The notes under the pieces: generated by a model
Databases searched by the model: none
What the model was told of the DNA's origin: nothing
The model's input: only the letters and a program-made list of their open reading frames with translations
Origin: Kiritimatiellia bacterium
GTDB lineage: Bacteria > Verrucomicrobiota > Kiritimatiellia > CAIQIC01 > Lenti-01
DNA: 35,302 nucleotides
Assembly: GCA_017527155.1 (NCBI GenBank)
Contig: JAFXQI010000020.1
Span: 1-35,302, forward strand
Direction: 5' to 3'
Translations under genes and position numbers: made by a program
In this document: piece by piece, positions 24,501 through 31,891 of the stretch
Position numbering within the stretch: the stretch's first letter is position 1
Layout of the letters: every line of letters begins with the position of its first letter

Positions 24501-27500
24501 TGCGGAACGAGCGGCGGGATTGGCCTCTTCCCCCCCAAAATCAATCGGCACGTACACGCTCATCCCCACCTGCTGGTAGATGTCGCTCCAATCCGCATAT
24601 TCCGTCTCCAGAACCCACTTCCCGCCCTCCTTCGCGGCGGAGAGCACGCGGCGGCAGAACCACTCCTCGTTGCACTGGCCCATCAACACCATCCCGGCGG
24701 CGAGCGTCCCCGTCTCCGGTTCCCCTGCCAGCACGAGCCGCCCGTCGCTCTTTTCGAGGGCTTCCAGCGTTCCCGAGTTCGTCCCGAAGAGGATGGCTCC
24801 GTCCTGGAGGATGGTTTCGATTGCCTCTTCGACTCGCACGCAGTTTTCGTAGACGCTGGTGGTGCGCGTGCCGTCCGCCTCGGTCATGACGAGGGTGACG
24901 GTGTTCGTGCCCACGGAAGAGTAGGTCCAGGTCGGCTGCGCCTCCGTGCTGTCCACCACGCCGTCGGAGTCGAAGTCCCACTCCCAGGCGGTCGCGGAGG
25001 CGGCGCGCTCGGGATCGAGGTAGAGGAACGAGGTTTCGAGGCTCCCGAACCCGACCGACCGCGTGGGGAAGAAGAGCGGCCGCGCCGTGGAGACGAGCGC
25101 CACCACCACGTCGTCGCCCACCGCGAGAGTGACGGTGTGGTCGGGCGAGAAGGCCTCGAGCGAGTAATGCCGCACGTCGTAGGTGCCGGCGGGCAACCCG
25201 TCCAGGCTCCACGTCCCGTCCGTCTCCACGCCCACCTCGTAGGACACGCCTTCCTCCGTAATGGCCTGCACCGTCCCGTTCGTCGCGGGCGAGCCGCCGA
25301 ACGCGACCGTCCCGGAGACCCGCGCGCCCGCTTCCAGCACGAAGTCGGCCTCCAGTTCCCTCACCGTCCCGCCCAGCACGAGGTTCGAGGCGACGGCGCT
25401 GCACCACAGCCCCTGCGACTGGGCGCGGACCGTCCACGAGCCGTCGGCCAGCCCCGTGAACTCGTAGAACCCGAACCCGTCCGCCGGCACGGCGGCGGCG
25501 ACGGCGGTCTCTTCGCCATCGTACAGCGCCACCGTTCCGCCCGCCACGGCATTCCCCTCCCCGTCCAGAACGTGGCCCGAAATCCGCCCGCCCGGCACCG
25601 CGTGCAGTTCCAGCCCGTTCACGTCCGCCTGCGCGGCGACATCAACCTCGTTCGTGCTGTCCGCCGCCAGCACCGTCCCCGCATCCGGCAGGAACCGGTA
25701 CGCCCCGTCCGCCAGCCCCGCCAGCGAGAACCACCCATCCGAATCCGTCACCGCCGTCGCCGCCGCCCCGCCGTCCTCCGCCGCGATGGCCGAGATTCCC
25801 ACGCCCGCCAGCGGCGTCCGCGCCGCCGCGTCGACCAGCCGCCCGCTGATGGCGGCGCAGGGCTGCCCGTTGCGCTCCAGCAGCGACTGGGCCACGAGCG
25901 CGTGCAGGTCGGCCACCGCCGCGCCCCGCAGCGCCAGCCGCGTCGCCGCCGCGGCCACCGCCTCCCGGTAGCCCGCCACCCCGCCGAACGCCGGGAACGC
26001 CCCCGCCGCTTCCGCCTCCTCCATGTGCGCAAGACCCAGCCGGTAGCTCCCGAACGGCTGGAAGAAGAACGCCACCCGCCCCTCCTCGCCCGGCTTGAGC
26101 ACGCCCGCCGGGGCCGACGGCGCCACGCCGCCGATGTACAGCGCCGTCTCCACCGGCATCTCCCCCGCCGCCAACCCCAGCTTCGTCGTCGAATCCAGCC
26201 GCGACACCTTGAACAGCGGCATCGGCATCGCCGCATCCCCCGCATTCCGGTAGCACACGTGCGCCGTGAACACCCGCCCGTCGCGGATGCTTCCCGGCGT
26301 CTCCAGCCACGCCTCCAGCTTCGCCCCCTCCTTCACCGCGTAAATCTCCACCGCCCCCGCCAGCGCCGCCCCCGCCGCCGACACCTCCGCCGCGCCCGCC
26401 GCCGCCCCGTCCACGTCGAACGTCGCCAGCACGCGCGCGGCATCGATGCGTTCAACCGCCAACGCCTTGCGACCGCCGAGCGCCGCCGCCCCCGCGTCCA
26501 GCCCGCACCCGTAGAGCGTCAGCGCCGCCTCCCCCGCGTTCGGCACCCGCGAAGGCGAAACCGCCAGCAGCGCCGGCGACTCCGCCGATACCGTGACCTC
26601 CGCCTCCGCCGGCGCGCCGCTCCCGTTCGCGAGCGAAAGATACGCGCTCTCCCCGGCCTCCCGCGCCGGAAGCACGACCAGCCAGTTCCCGTCCGGCAGC
26701 GCCACCGCCGCCGTACCGCCGCCGTCCGCCGTCGGCATCGCCCCGTTCCCGGCCAGCACCGCGAGACTCCCCGCGCCCGCGCCGGAAACCCGCACCCAGC
26801 CGCCCGCCTCCGGCAGCCCCTCCAGCTCGTACCCCGCCGTCGCCCCTGCCCCCACCGCCACCGTGCGCGTCCCCGCCGACAGCGCGTCCAGCTTCACCTC
26901 CACCGTCCCCGCCGACCACGCCCGGTTGTTGCCGAGGTTCGCCTCGAAGAAATCCCTCGCCGGGTTCGCCTCCACCCCCACCTGCCACGCCCCCGCCGCC
27001 ACCGCCGGAATCCGCACCTTCGCCGTCATCCGCGCGCTCGCCCCCGGTTCCAGCCCGTACCCCTGCACCGCTTCCACCGCCTCCACCGACATCCCCGCCG
27101 TCCCCTCGTCCGCCCCGCGCAGGCGGATTGCGTCCCGCACCGTCCCCGACGCCACCGCCGTCCCCCGGTTCGTCACCACGTACGCCACCGTCACCTCCTC
27201 CCCCACCCGCGCGCTCGCCGGAACCGACACCGACAGCACCGCCACGTCCGCCATCGGCCCCGTCACCGTCCCCGGCACCTCGTAGATCCCGATGTCCGCG
27301 CACGCCCCCTCCGCGTTCGGCACCCCCGTGTTTTCCGCCGCCTTCACGTCCATCCGCGGCTGACCCCACGCATCCCGCTCCGGCGCGACCGAACTGTCCC
27401 CCGCGTCCACGCACGGCGAAGCCGCCGCAATGCGGAAATCCCCGCCATCCGCATCCACGAACTGCGGATCGCCCCACTTGTTCCCGTTGCTCCCCGCCTT

Positions 27501-28862
27501 CGAATACGACTGCGCCCCGTACCCCGCCGGATTCCAGAACACGCAATGCCGGAACGTCGAACCGTCCCCGCCCTGGTCCGTGAACGACTGGCATTCGCTG
27601 AACACGCAGTTCACCAATTCCTTGCCGCTCTGGCGCACCGCCGTCGTCAGCCCGTGGAACACGCAGTTGAACGCCTTGACCCGCCCGCTCCCGTAGTAGC
27701 CCAGTCCCAGCGATCCCTCCCGGATCACGCTGTTGCGCGCCGTGAACGTCCCGCTCGAATGCGCGTTCACGCTGTCGTACTTCATGAACGCGATCTCCCC
27801 GTTGTCGAACTCCACCGTCCCCCCGTACGCCTCCACCCCCCCGTAGTTCTCCGTCGAACTCGCGTACAGCACCGAGCAGTGGTCCATGATTGCCGTCCCC
27901 TGCACCCGGATCTGGTACCAGTCGCCGGGCTGCGGGCGGGTCGCGTCTCCGTCTCCATTGGTGTCGCCGCCGTGCTCGTCGTCCTTCACGGAGGTACACA
28001 CGATCGGCTCCGCGCGCGTCCCCTGGGCCACGAGCGTGGCCCCGGAGGCGACAGTGACGGAAAGGCCGCTACCCATCTTGATGATGGCACCGGGCGCGAT
28101 GGTCACGGTGACGCCCGACGCAATGGTGATGTTGCCGACGGCCGTGTAGACCCTGTGCCCCTGGAGCCGCGTGTCATACGAAAGCGTGCCGCCCAGGACC
28201 ACCGGCGCCGTGTACCGTTCCTCCGTCGCGTCGTCCTCCGTGATGCTCCCCGAGAGCGTGTACGCCCCCGTCGCGGGCACCGTCCCGTTCCCGTCCATCA
28301 TCGTGTCCCCGCCCACCGTGTCGTCCGCCACGTGCGTGAAAATAACCCCGTTCGCCGTGCAGCTCCCCCCGCTCGCCACACTCAATCCCGTCCCGTCCAT
28401 GAACTTCACCACCGCCCCGCTCTCGATTGTCAGCGCCGCCCCGCTCCCCACCGTCACCGCCGCCGTCACCAAATGAACCTTCCCCGCCGCCCACGTCTCG
28501 CTTCCCGAGATGGCCCCCGCGTGCAACACCACGTCATCCCCCAGCACCGTGAACGCCGCCTCCAGCGCCACGCCCCCCGACTCGTGCGTCAGCACGTGCA
28601 GCCCCGTCCCCTCCGGCACCCACTCCGCGACCTTCTCCTCCCCCGCCGCCGCCGTGGCGAGAACCGCCCCGTCCGCCGTGACCCTCGCCGCGGCTCCGTA
28701 CCACCGCCCCGAAAGCGCGATGCGTTCGGCGACCCCTTCGCTTGCAATCCGCGTCCCGTCCCGCGTATCCAGCACCATCGGCGCGGAATCCCCCGCCCAG
28801 ACGCCCGCCGCGCCCAGCACCGCCGCCGTCCAGACCAAAACCCTGCGCATTGCCTTGCTCAT
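21561..28862 (-). CDS. Giant secreted multidomain adhesin-like protein
   Basis: A 2,433-residue exported protein. Approximate order: signal peptide 1-23; right-handed beta-helix/repeat region 70-500; CARDB-like domain 535-655; carboxypeptidase-regulatory-like domains near 1005, 1095 and 1185; PKD domain near 1295 (WEWDFDSDG); a beta-rich region; second PKD near 1737 (YDWDFGDGSG); a DUF11-like segment 1820-1980; an InlB B-type repeat near 2027 (GWTFAGWFTG); and a Gly-rich region 2120-2225 with repeated GAGIGGG, like carbohydrate-binding Cthe_2159-type proteins. No sorting tail is visible. The start at 28862 follows GAGGAG by 6 nt. It probably binds glycans or surfaces; the actual ligand is unknown. 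Confidence 0.88.
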   Translation of the reverse strand: MSKAMRRVLVWTAAVLGAAGVWAGDSAPMVLDTRDGTRIASEGVAERIALSGRWYGAAARVTADGAVLATAAAGEEKVAEWVPEGTGLHVLTHESGGVALEAAFTVLGDDVVLHAGAISGSETWAAGKVHLVTAAVTVGSGAALTIESGAVVKFMDGTGLSVASGGSCTANGVIFTHVADDTVGGDTMMDGNGTVPATGAYTLSGSITEDDATEERYTAPVVLGGTLSYDTRLQGHRVYTAVGNITIASGVTVTIAPGAIIKMGSGLSVTVASGATLVAQGTRAEPIVCTSVKDDEHGGDTNGDGDATRPQPGDWYQIRVQGTAIMDHCSVLYASSTENYGGVEAYGGTVEFDNGEIAFMKYDSVNAHSSGTFTARNSVIREGSLGLGYYGSGRVKAFNCVFHGLTTAVRQSGKELVNCVFSECQSFTDQGGDGSTFRHCVFWNPAGYGAQSYSKAGSNGNKWGDPQFVDADGGDFRIAAASPCVDAGDSSVAPERDAWGQPRMDVKAAENTGVPNAEGACADIGIYEVPGTVTGPMADVAVLSVSVPASARVGEEVTVAYVVTNRGTAVASGTVRDAIRLRGADEGTAGMSVEAVEAVQGYGLEPGASARMTAKVRIPAVAAGAWQVGVEANPARDFFEANLGNNRAWSAGTVEVKLDALSAGTRTVAVGAGATAGYELEGLPEAGGWVRVSGAGAGSLAVLAGNGAMPTADGGGTAAVALPDGNWLVVLPAREAGESAYLSLANGSGAPAEAEVTVSAESPALLAVSPSRVPNAGEAALTLYGCGLDAGAAALGGRKALAVERIDAARVLATFDVDGAAAGAAEVSAAGAALAGAVEIYAVKEGAKLEAWLETPGSIRDGRVFTAHVCYRNAGDAAMPMPLFKVSRLDSTTKLGLAAGEMPVETALYIGGVAPSAPAGVLKPGEEGRVAFFFQPFGSYRLGLAHMEEAEAAGAFPAFGGVAGYREAVAAAATRLALRGAAVADLHALVAQSLLERNGQPCAAISGRLVDAAARTPLAGVGISAIAAEDGGAAATAVTDSDGWFSLAGLADGAYRFLPDAGTVLAADSTNEVDVAAQADVNGLELHAVPGGRISGHVLDGEGNAVAGGTVALYDGEETAVAAAVPADGFGFYEFTGLADGSWTVRAQSQGLWCSAVASNLVLGGTVRELEADFVLEAGARVSGTVAFGGSPATNGTVQAITEEGVSYEVGVETDGTWSLDGLPAGTYDVRHYSLEAFSPDHTVTLAVGDDVVVALVSTARPLFFPTRSVGFGSLETSFLYLDPERAASATAWEWDFDSDGVVDSTEAQPTWTYSSVGTNTVTLVMTEADGTRTTSVYENCVRVEEAIETILQDGAILFGTNSGTLEALEKSDGRLVLAGEPETGTLAAGMVLMGQCNEEWFCRRVLSAAKEGGKWVLETEYADWSDIYQQVGMSVYVPIDFGGEEANPAARSAREPHNLIVEGGFRGGVNVSPGLGFEFVQEMRNGRNYGYWALKGSLTLEAWCSLEGSASYSRNFREGVEFPGGIPLPAGWTLHGTAGVYAKGSASLRGSMNASFGGTVSICIGREGYEGEKSHWLPPGSIQPIYSAPQGEVEGALSLEIGYTLGAKLKWFETVSFGADFGPYANLTIRASTAAPVTLGISVGAKVHAEANLIDWEDVKWLPSWFQFKLGVEGDVGDISASLIKLTGPTPDFTYSPLSCPMAPGRFDFSNNSKGAHFQGPGFDFSEAPRRYDWDFGDGSGSTAVNPHNTYLKEGAYTVSLKAYGNFITGPYRKKATLHVGKPKDIPEDDKPDYQSDDSENGKSQQSWDPNEMRGPAGTGADRVVERGQWMDYTVFFENHAGDDVADAQEVTVELALDPALDWSTFEAGEVAFGDYTDLGLEGLARGRSAVALTNGTGRSVKTVLEYDEETGKAKWYLRIVDPKGTFGWPEDGSGFLPPNDPATHCGEGYLTYRAKVRDDAADGARIDAAATIVFDYNAPIATDPAWWNKVGVPPETIQVALGEDDWMDVVIGQPYGDALPVPERLGWTFAGWFTGPDGTGTEVTAETIASADTLELFAKWVRAVFGELWLDVTHGSVVVGTNGVTAGYAPDGSAVEGLAERYVLTGTSSVHSVRFAGGSFTNTWTNLVVDLDAKDAVAVALEGASVEVTLEGDNFIASGEDCAGIRVDTNSVLSLQGLGRLEAYGGKCGAGIGGGKLQESGRVEVRAGTVEAVGGEYGAGIGGGLVAPAAGEVVITGGSVKARGSDGGEDIGGGFGREGTGVPVDAAGAEVHEVEVPWATDAGELPVVVAVNLGGGRTYRYEGMGHQGDSSLWFWLPDGTYEFEADGEDYGAHVAGASVAAVFTDPGSAHFEAPAVEEVSVTETGWRVGLNPAYRTTPFDLWTATKLDGKAWAWEKAEAGSYRFDAETGAVEWLGETKGVRVFRFSFRAKE

Positions 28863-28863
28863 T

Positions 28864-31161
28864 TCATGCTCCTCTCGTCGTTTGAACAACCGTTTTCCGT
28901 TTGATTTGCGGACATTCCGCCCCGCTTTCCAAAAACAATTCCTTGCATTTCCCATCCCCTTCCGTACATTTGATGGCAGTTCGCGGTTGCATCTGCAATC
29001 GCCCGACGCCATCGAACAGGAGGCACCCCATGAAAACCATGACCATCCGCAACATCCCCGACGACGTGGCCACCGCCCTCGCAGAGCGCGCCCGCGAAAC
29101 CGGCCGCAGCATGAACGCCGCCGCCGTCGCCGCCCTTTCCATGGCCTTTTCCCCCGCCGTCCCCAAGCCCAAGCGCGACCTCTCCGAATTCGCCGGCATC
29201 ATGACCCCCGAAGAGGCGGCGGAATTCGAGCGGTTCATCGAAGAGGACTGCGAGCGCATCGACCCCGAAGAGTGGCCCGGCCTCCCTCCCTCCGCCTTTG
29301 CCCCCTGGCCCTCCCACCTTCCCCGGCCCGTGCCATGATCATCTGCATCGACACCAACGCCTACGCCAAATTCGTCACCGGCCATCCGGCCGTGCGCGCT
29401 CTTCTCGAAAACGCCGAAGAGGTCGTCATCCCCGCCGCCGTCGTCGCGGAATCCTATGACGGCTTCGCCAACGGGTCCAAATTCCAGCGGAACGTCGCCG
29501 CCTTCGAGGCCTTTCTGGCCCGTCCCGGCATCCGTGTCCTGCCCGCCGACAAGCGGATCGCCATCCGCTGGGGCCTCATCAGGACGGCGCTCCGCCGCAA
29601 GGGCCGCCCCATCCCCGTCAACGACATCTGGATTGCCGCCACCGCCTTCGAAACCGGTGCCGTCCTCCTTTCCTACGACCACCACTTCGACGCCATCGAA
29701 GGCCTCCCACGCCTCGCACCGTGAGATCGAGGATCCCGACAACGACCGCAACCTCTCCCGGTACGACTCCGTGGACGCCCTGTAAGCATCGTATCCCGCA
29801 CCGGTTTCCACGCCGACCTCTTCGGCCAATAGTCCCCGTCCCGCAAACAAAGGAGTACCCGCCATGCCCGCGCCCGACGCCCTTCCTCCCGGCGAAACCC
29901 GCACCGACGAAGAAGAAGCAAACGAAACCCCGAACGCCGAAACCGCCGCCACTCTCCAGCGCGTCTTGGACGGTACGGAACCGACATACGGTCCTTTCGA
30001 TTCGGTGGAAGAAATGTTCGCTTTCATCTTGAAGAACGACTGAAGGACCCCCACGCCGACCTCTTCGGCCTCTGACCGCCGCTGGGGGCGCGGGCGTCCC
30101 GCCCGCGATGGGGGGGGGCTTCCAGCCGCGTTTCCCGCCCCCTTTTGCCATCCCCTGCCCCCTGCCCCCTGTCCCCTCTCCCTCCCCCGCCGCCACCCCA
30201 GCGTCTCCCCCTGTTGCAGGAACGCCGTCAGCGCCGTCATCCGCGCCTGGTAGGTCCCCTCGTCCCAGCCCCCCTCTGCAAGCAGCCGCCCGTACAGCGC
30301 GCTCTTGCACCGAAACCGTTCCAGACTCGCCTTCGCCGCCCGCACCCGGCCCGGGAACACCCGCATTCCCAGGAAATCCATCCCGTGCCGCGTCCGGTTC
30401 AGGTACGGCTCCCCCTTGAACGCCAGTCCCAGCTCCCGGCCCAGCAGATCCCCCACCCCGTCCCGCACCGCCTTCAGCACCTCCCGGTCGTCGCTCCAGA
30501 ACACGAAATCGTCCATGTACCGCACATATCCCCCCACCCGTGTTCCGCCCCTCTCCCGCCAGCGGTCCAGCGGATCCAGAAACAAATTCGCCAGATGCTG
30601 GCTCGTCAGGTTCCCGATGGGCAGCCCCCGCCCCGGCACCGTCTCGTACGTCCCCACGATCCGCATCAGCCACTCCCGCACCGCCCGGTCCTTGATCCGC
30701 CGTTCCAGCATCGCCTCCAGCCCCTCGTGCGGGATGCTGTCGAAATACTTCCGCACGTCGCACTTCAGGAACCACCCATGCCGTCCCGCCAGCTCCCGCG
30801 CCCGCCGCACCGCCGCCAGCTGACCCTTCCCCTTGCGGCACGCGAACGAGTCCGGCACCAGCCACCGTTCCACCCACGGCTCCAGCACGTTCATCAGCCC
30901 GTGGTGCAGCACCCGTTCCCGGAACGCCGCCGCGCAGATCGTTCGTTCCTTCGGCTCGTGGATCGTGAACCGCCGGTACTCCCCCACCGGATAGCTCCCC
31001 TCCAGCAACCCCTCACGCAGCGCCGCCAGCTCCGCATCCAGGTTCGCCGCGTACGCCCGCTGGTCCGCCCGCGCCCGCTTCCCCCGGCTCGCCTTCCAGA
31101 ACGCCAGCCGCAGGTTCTCCGGCTCGCACACCGCCTCCATCAGATGCCCTGCCCGCCTCAT
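28864..31161 (-). CDS. DGR reverse transcriptase; core 30180-31161, frame open to 28864
   Basis: A reverse transcriptase of the diversity-generating retroelement class. Residues 1-325 show the whole domain: motif A FLKCDVRKYFDS (about 131-142), the DGR signature LPIGNLTSQHLANLFL (about 180-195), catalytic YMDD in GGYVRYMDDFVFW (about 210-222), and the end of the domain at LTAFLQQGETLGWRR. It copies the template RNA with errors at adenines. The ATG at 31161 overlaps the stop of the HRDC gene (ATGA). No in-frame stop occurs until 28864, so as sequenced the product would be 765 residues. The last ~430 residues are largely antisense to toxin-antitoxin genes and are not credible. A one-base loss in the 9-nt homopolymer at 30110-30118 would end the protein at 30024 (378 residues). 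Confidence 0.9.
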   Translation of the reverse strand: MRRAGHLMEAVCEPENLRLAFWKASRGKRARADQRAYAANLDAELAALREGLLEGSYPVGEYRRFTIHEPKERTICAAAFRERVLHHGLMNVLEPWVERWLVPDSFACRKGKGQLAAVRRARELAGRHGWFLKCDVRKYFDSIPHEGLEAMLERRIKDRAVREWLMRIVGTYETVPGRGLPIGNLTSQHLANLFLDPLDRWRERGGTRVGGYVRYMDDFVFWSDDREVLKAVRDGVGDLLGRELGLAFKGEPYLNRTRHGMDFLGMRVFPGRVRAAKASLERFRCKSALYGRLLAEGGWDEGTYQARMTALTAFLQQGETLGWRRGRERGQGAGGRGWQKGAGNAAGSPPPSRAGRPRPQRRSEAEEVGVGVLQSFFKMKANISSTESKGPYVGSVPSKTRWRVAAVSAFGVSFASSSSVRVSPGGRASGAGMAGTPLFAGRGLLAEEVGVETGAGYDAYRASTESYRERLRSLSGSSISRCEAWEAFDGVEVVVVGKEDGTGFEGGGGNPDVVDGDGAALAAERRPDEAPADGDPLVGGQDTDAGTGQKGLEGGDVPLEFGPVGEAVIGFRDDGGGDDDLFGVFEKSAHGRMAGDEFGVGVGVDADDHGTGRGRWEGQGAKAEGGRPGHSSGSMRSQSSSMNRSNSAASSGVMMPANSERSRLGLGTAGEKAMERAATAAAFMLRPVSRARSARAVATSSGMLRMVMVFMGCLLFDGVGRLQMQPRTAIKCTEGDGKCKELFLESGAECPQIKRKTVVQTTRGA
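28943..28970 (+). promoter_or_regulatory. Promoter of VapBC-like operon
   Basis: TTGCAT (28943-28948), a 16-nt spacer and TACATT (28965-28970). The antitoxin start is at 29030, so this transcript has a leader of about 50 nt with an AGGAGG site, unlike the leaderless genes nearby. Confidence 0.6.
29030..29338 (+). CDS. Ribbon-helix-helix antitoxin, VapB/FitA-like
   Basis: A 102-residue protein. The N-terminus (MTIRNIPDDVATALAERARETGRS) has the strand-helix-helix pattern of FitA/VapB antitoxins, which bind the operon's operator and, through an acidic C-terminal tail, block the PIN toxin. The tail here (about 60-90) is rich in Glu and Asp, as expected. AGGAGG lies 6 nt before the ATG. The stop overlaps the toxin start (ATGA). 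The gene lies antisense to the formal extension of the DGR reverse-transcriptase frame. Confidence 0.82.
   Translation: MKTMTIRNIPDDVATALAERARETGRSMNAAAVAALSMAFSPAVPKPKRDLSEFAGIMTPEEAAEFERFIEEDCERIDPEEWPGLPPSAFAPWPSHLPRPVP
29335..29724 (+). CDS. PIN-domain toxin, VapC-like
   Basis: A 129-residue PIN-domain ribonuclease, the usual VapC length. Metal-binding acidic residues are seen in IDTNAYAKF (Asp near residue 5), in the central AVVAES, and in the C-terminal VNDIWIAATAFETG and LLSYDHHFDAIEGL. VapC toxins cut tRNA or rRNA when the antitoxin is degraded. Translation is coupled to the antitoxin through the ATGA overlap. The pair is probably functional. It stands at the edge of the retroelement, next to older toxin-antitoxin debris. 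Confidence 0.87.
   Translation: MIICIDTNAYAKFVTGHPAVRALLENAEEVVIPAAVVAESYDGFANGSKFQRNVAAFEAFLARPGIRVLPADKRIAIRWGLIRTALRRKGRPIPVNDIWIAATAFETGAVLLSYDHHFDAIEGLPRLAP
29723..29785 (+). pseudogene. Relic of antitoxin C-terminus
   Basis: Frame EIEDPDNDRNLSRYDSVDAL-stop directly after vapC resembles the C-terminal end of RelB/DinJ-type antitoxins, with the SV(D/E) ending also seen in the small gene at 29864. No start or N-terminal half is present in frame. Confidence 0.4.
29797..29832 (+). pseudogene. Relic of toxin C-terminus (YafQ-like)
   Basis: The frame RTGFHADLFGQ-stop resembles the conserved end of YafQ/RelE-type toxins (Gly-x-His-x-x-Leu-Phe). It follows the antitoxin relic by 11 nt. The toxin body is missing. 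The same CACGCCGACCTCTTCGGCC string recurs at 30052. Confidence 0.4.
29864..30043 (+). CDS. Small acidic protein, orphan antitoxin-like
   Basis: A 59-residue protein with an acidic, probably disordered N-terminus and the C-terminal motif YGPFDSVEEMFAFILKND, which resembles the toxin-binding end of RelB/DinJ-type antitoxins. AAAGGAG precedes the ATG by 8 nt, so it is likely translated. A scar of a toxin C-terminus follows directly, so this appears to be an antitoxin that has lost both its DNA-binding part and its toxin. It overlaps, in antisense, the extension of the reverse-transcriptase frame. Confidence 0.55.
   Translation: MPAPDALPPGETRTDEEEANETPNAETAATLQRVLDGTEPTYGPFDSVEEMFAFILKND
30049..30075 (+). 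pseudogene. Second relic of toxin C-terminus
   Basis: The frame PHADLFGL-stop repeats the toxin-end motif of 29797-29832 and again comes directly after an antitoxin-like gene, which points to a deletion of the toxin body. Confidence 0.4.
30078..30136. repeat. GGGGGCGCGGGCGTCCCGCCCGCG-type repeat (positions as given)
   Basis: GCGGGCG and CGCCCGC pair across a short loop at about 30090-30106. The sequence that follows (GGGGCTTCCAGCCGCGTTTCCCG) is shared with 31195-31230 and 33711-33740. The 9-G tract at 30110-30118 lies inside the repeat. Confidence 0.6.
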
Positions 31162-31802
31162 GCCCCACCCTCCGCTGGGGGCGCCCCCCTGGGGGATGCG
31201 CCTTCCAGCCGCGTTCCCGATGGGACAAGGGCGTCCCCGCCCTTGCAGCTGGGGGATGCGGCTTCCTGCCGCGTCTCTTCTTCCCTTCCCACGCGGCAGG
31301 ATGCCGCATCCCCCAAGTCCTCCCTCTCCACCGCTCCACTCGTCACTCGTCTCTCGTCACTCGTCACTGCCGCCCCCAGCAGCCTCTCCCCGTACTTCGC
31401 CACCCGCGCCTCCCCGAACCCCTCGATCCGCCCCAAATCCGCCTTCGTCGGCCGTTCCGCCTTCGCCAGTTGCGCCATCTGCGCGTCCGTCATCACCACG
31501 AACGGCTTCACCCCGTCCGCCTCCGCGATCTCCATCCGCGCCTTCCGCAACCGCACGAACCGGTCGAACGCCGCCGGCTCCAGCACCTCCCGGTAATCCA
31601 CCTTCCCCCCCCGGAACCCCGCCGCCGGCACCGGCGCCGACGGCCCCGCCCCCTCCATCCACTCCACGCAGAACGCCCACCCGTTCGGGAACACCGCCCG
31701 CTCCACCGCCAGCGTCCGGTGACCCCGGATGAACGCATCCATCGCCTCCTGCGCCGCCTCCCCGCCCGTGTGCGGAACGAAAAACGTCCGGTACAGCGTC
31801 AT
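31158..31802 (-). CDS. HRDC-domain DGR accessory protein
   Basis: A 214-residue protein. Residues about 68-142 form an HRDC domain (landmarks FDRFVRLRKARMEIAEADG, VVMTDAQMAQLAKAERP and DLGRIEGFGEARVAKYGE), a helical nucleic-acid-binding module known as an accessory in some retroelements of this type, in place of Avd. It probably assists the reverse transcriptase in handling template RNA or target DNA. Residues after about 146 are encoded by intergenic repeats, including a 24-bp-arm palindrome, so the native C-terminus was shorter. The stop overlaps the RT start. A structured T6-ending segment and a 9-G tract lie just upstream of the ATG. Confidence 0.83.
   Translation of the reverse strand: MTLYRTFFVPHTGGEAAQEAMDAFIRGHRTLAVERAVFPNGWAFCVEWMEGAGPSAPVPAAGFRGGKVDYREVLEPAAFDRFVRLRKARMEIAEADGVKPFVVMTDAQMAQLAKAERPTKADLGRIEGFGEARVAKYGERLLGAAVTSDERRVTSGAVEREDLGDAASCRVGREEETRQEAASPSCKGGDALVPSGTRLEGASPRGAPPAEGGA
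31165..31250. repeat. TGGGGGATGCGCCTTCCAGCC-like repeat in HRDC tail
   Basis: Bases 31189-31242 (landmarks GGGGGATGCG, TTCCAGCCGCG and ACAAGGGCG) closely match 33709-33765 upstream of the DGR target. Here they are translated in frame as the last residues of the HRDC protein. Confidence 0.65.
31251..31314. repeat. 24-bp-arm palindrome inside the HRDC gene
   Basis: Arm 31251-31274 pairs with 31291-31314 with a single mismatch, and the loop is 16 nt. It encodes about residues 163-184 of the HRDC protein. Confidence 0.85.
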
Positions 31803-31828
31803 CTCACGCCCTCGCCCCCCCCCTGCGC

Positions 31829-31891
31829 AAAAAACGGCCCGCCCGCAGCCTTCCCGCGGACTCCGTCCGCCGTACCAACGGCGGGCGGGCC
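31829..31891 (-). terminator. Branched hairpin plus T6 downstream of the DGR template
   Basis: On the minus strand GGCCCGCCCGC (31891-31881) pairs perfectly with GCGGGCGGGCC (31846-31836). Inside are a 6-bp hairpin at 31870-31856 and a smaller one at about 31882-31869. One base later comes T6 (31834-31829). It could end the template RNA or serve as the structured spacer that primes reverse transcription. Confidence 0.65.

Noticed and set aside
28864-30020. Extra domain in the last 380 residues of the RT frame
   Set aside because: It is antisense to credible toxin-antitoxin genes and has no protein-like character of its own.
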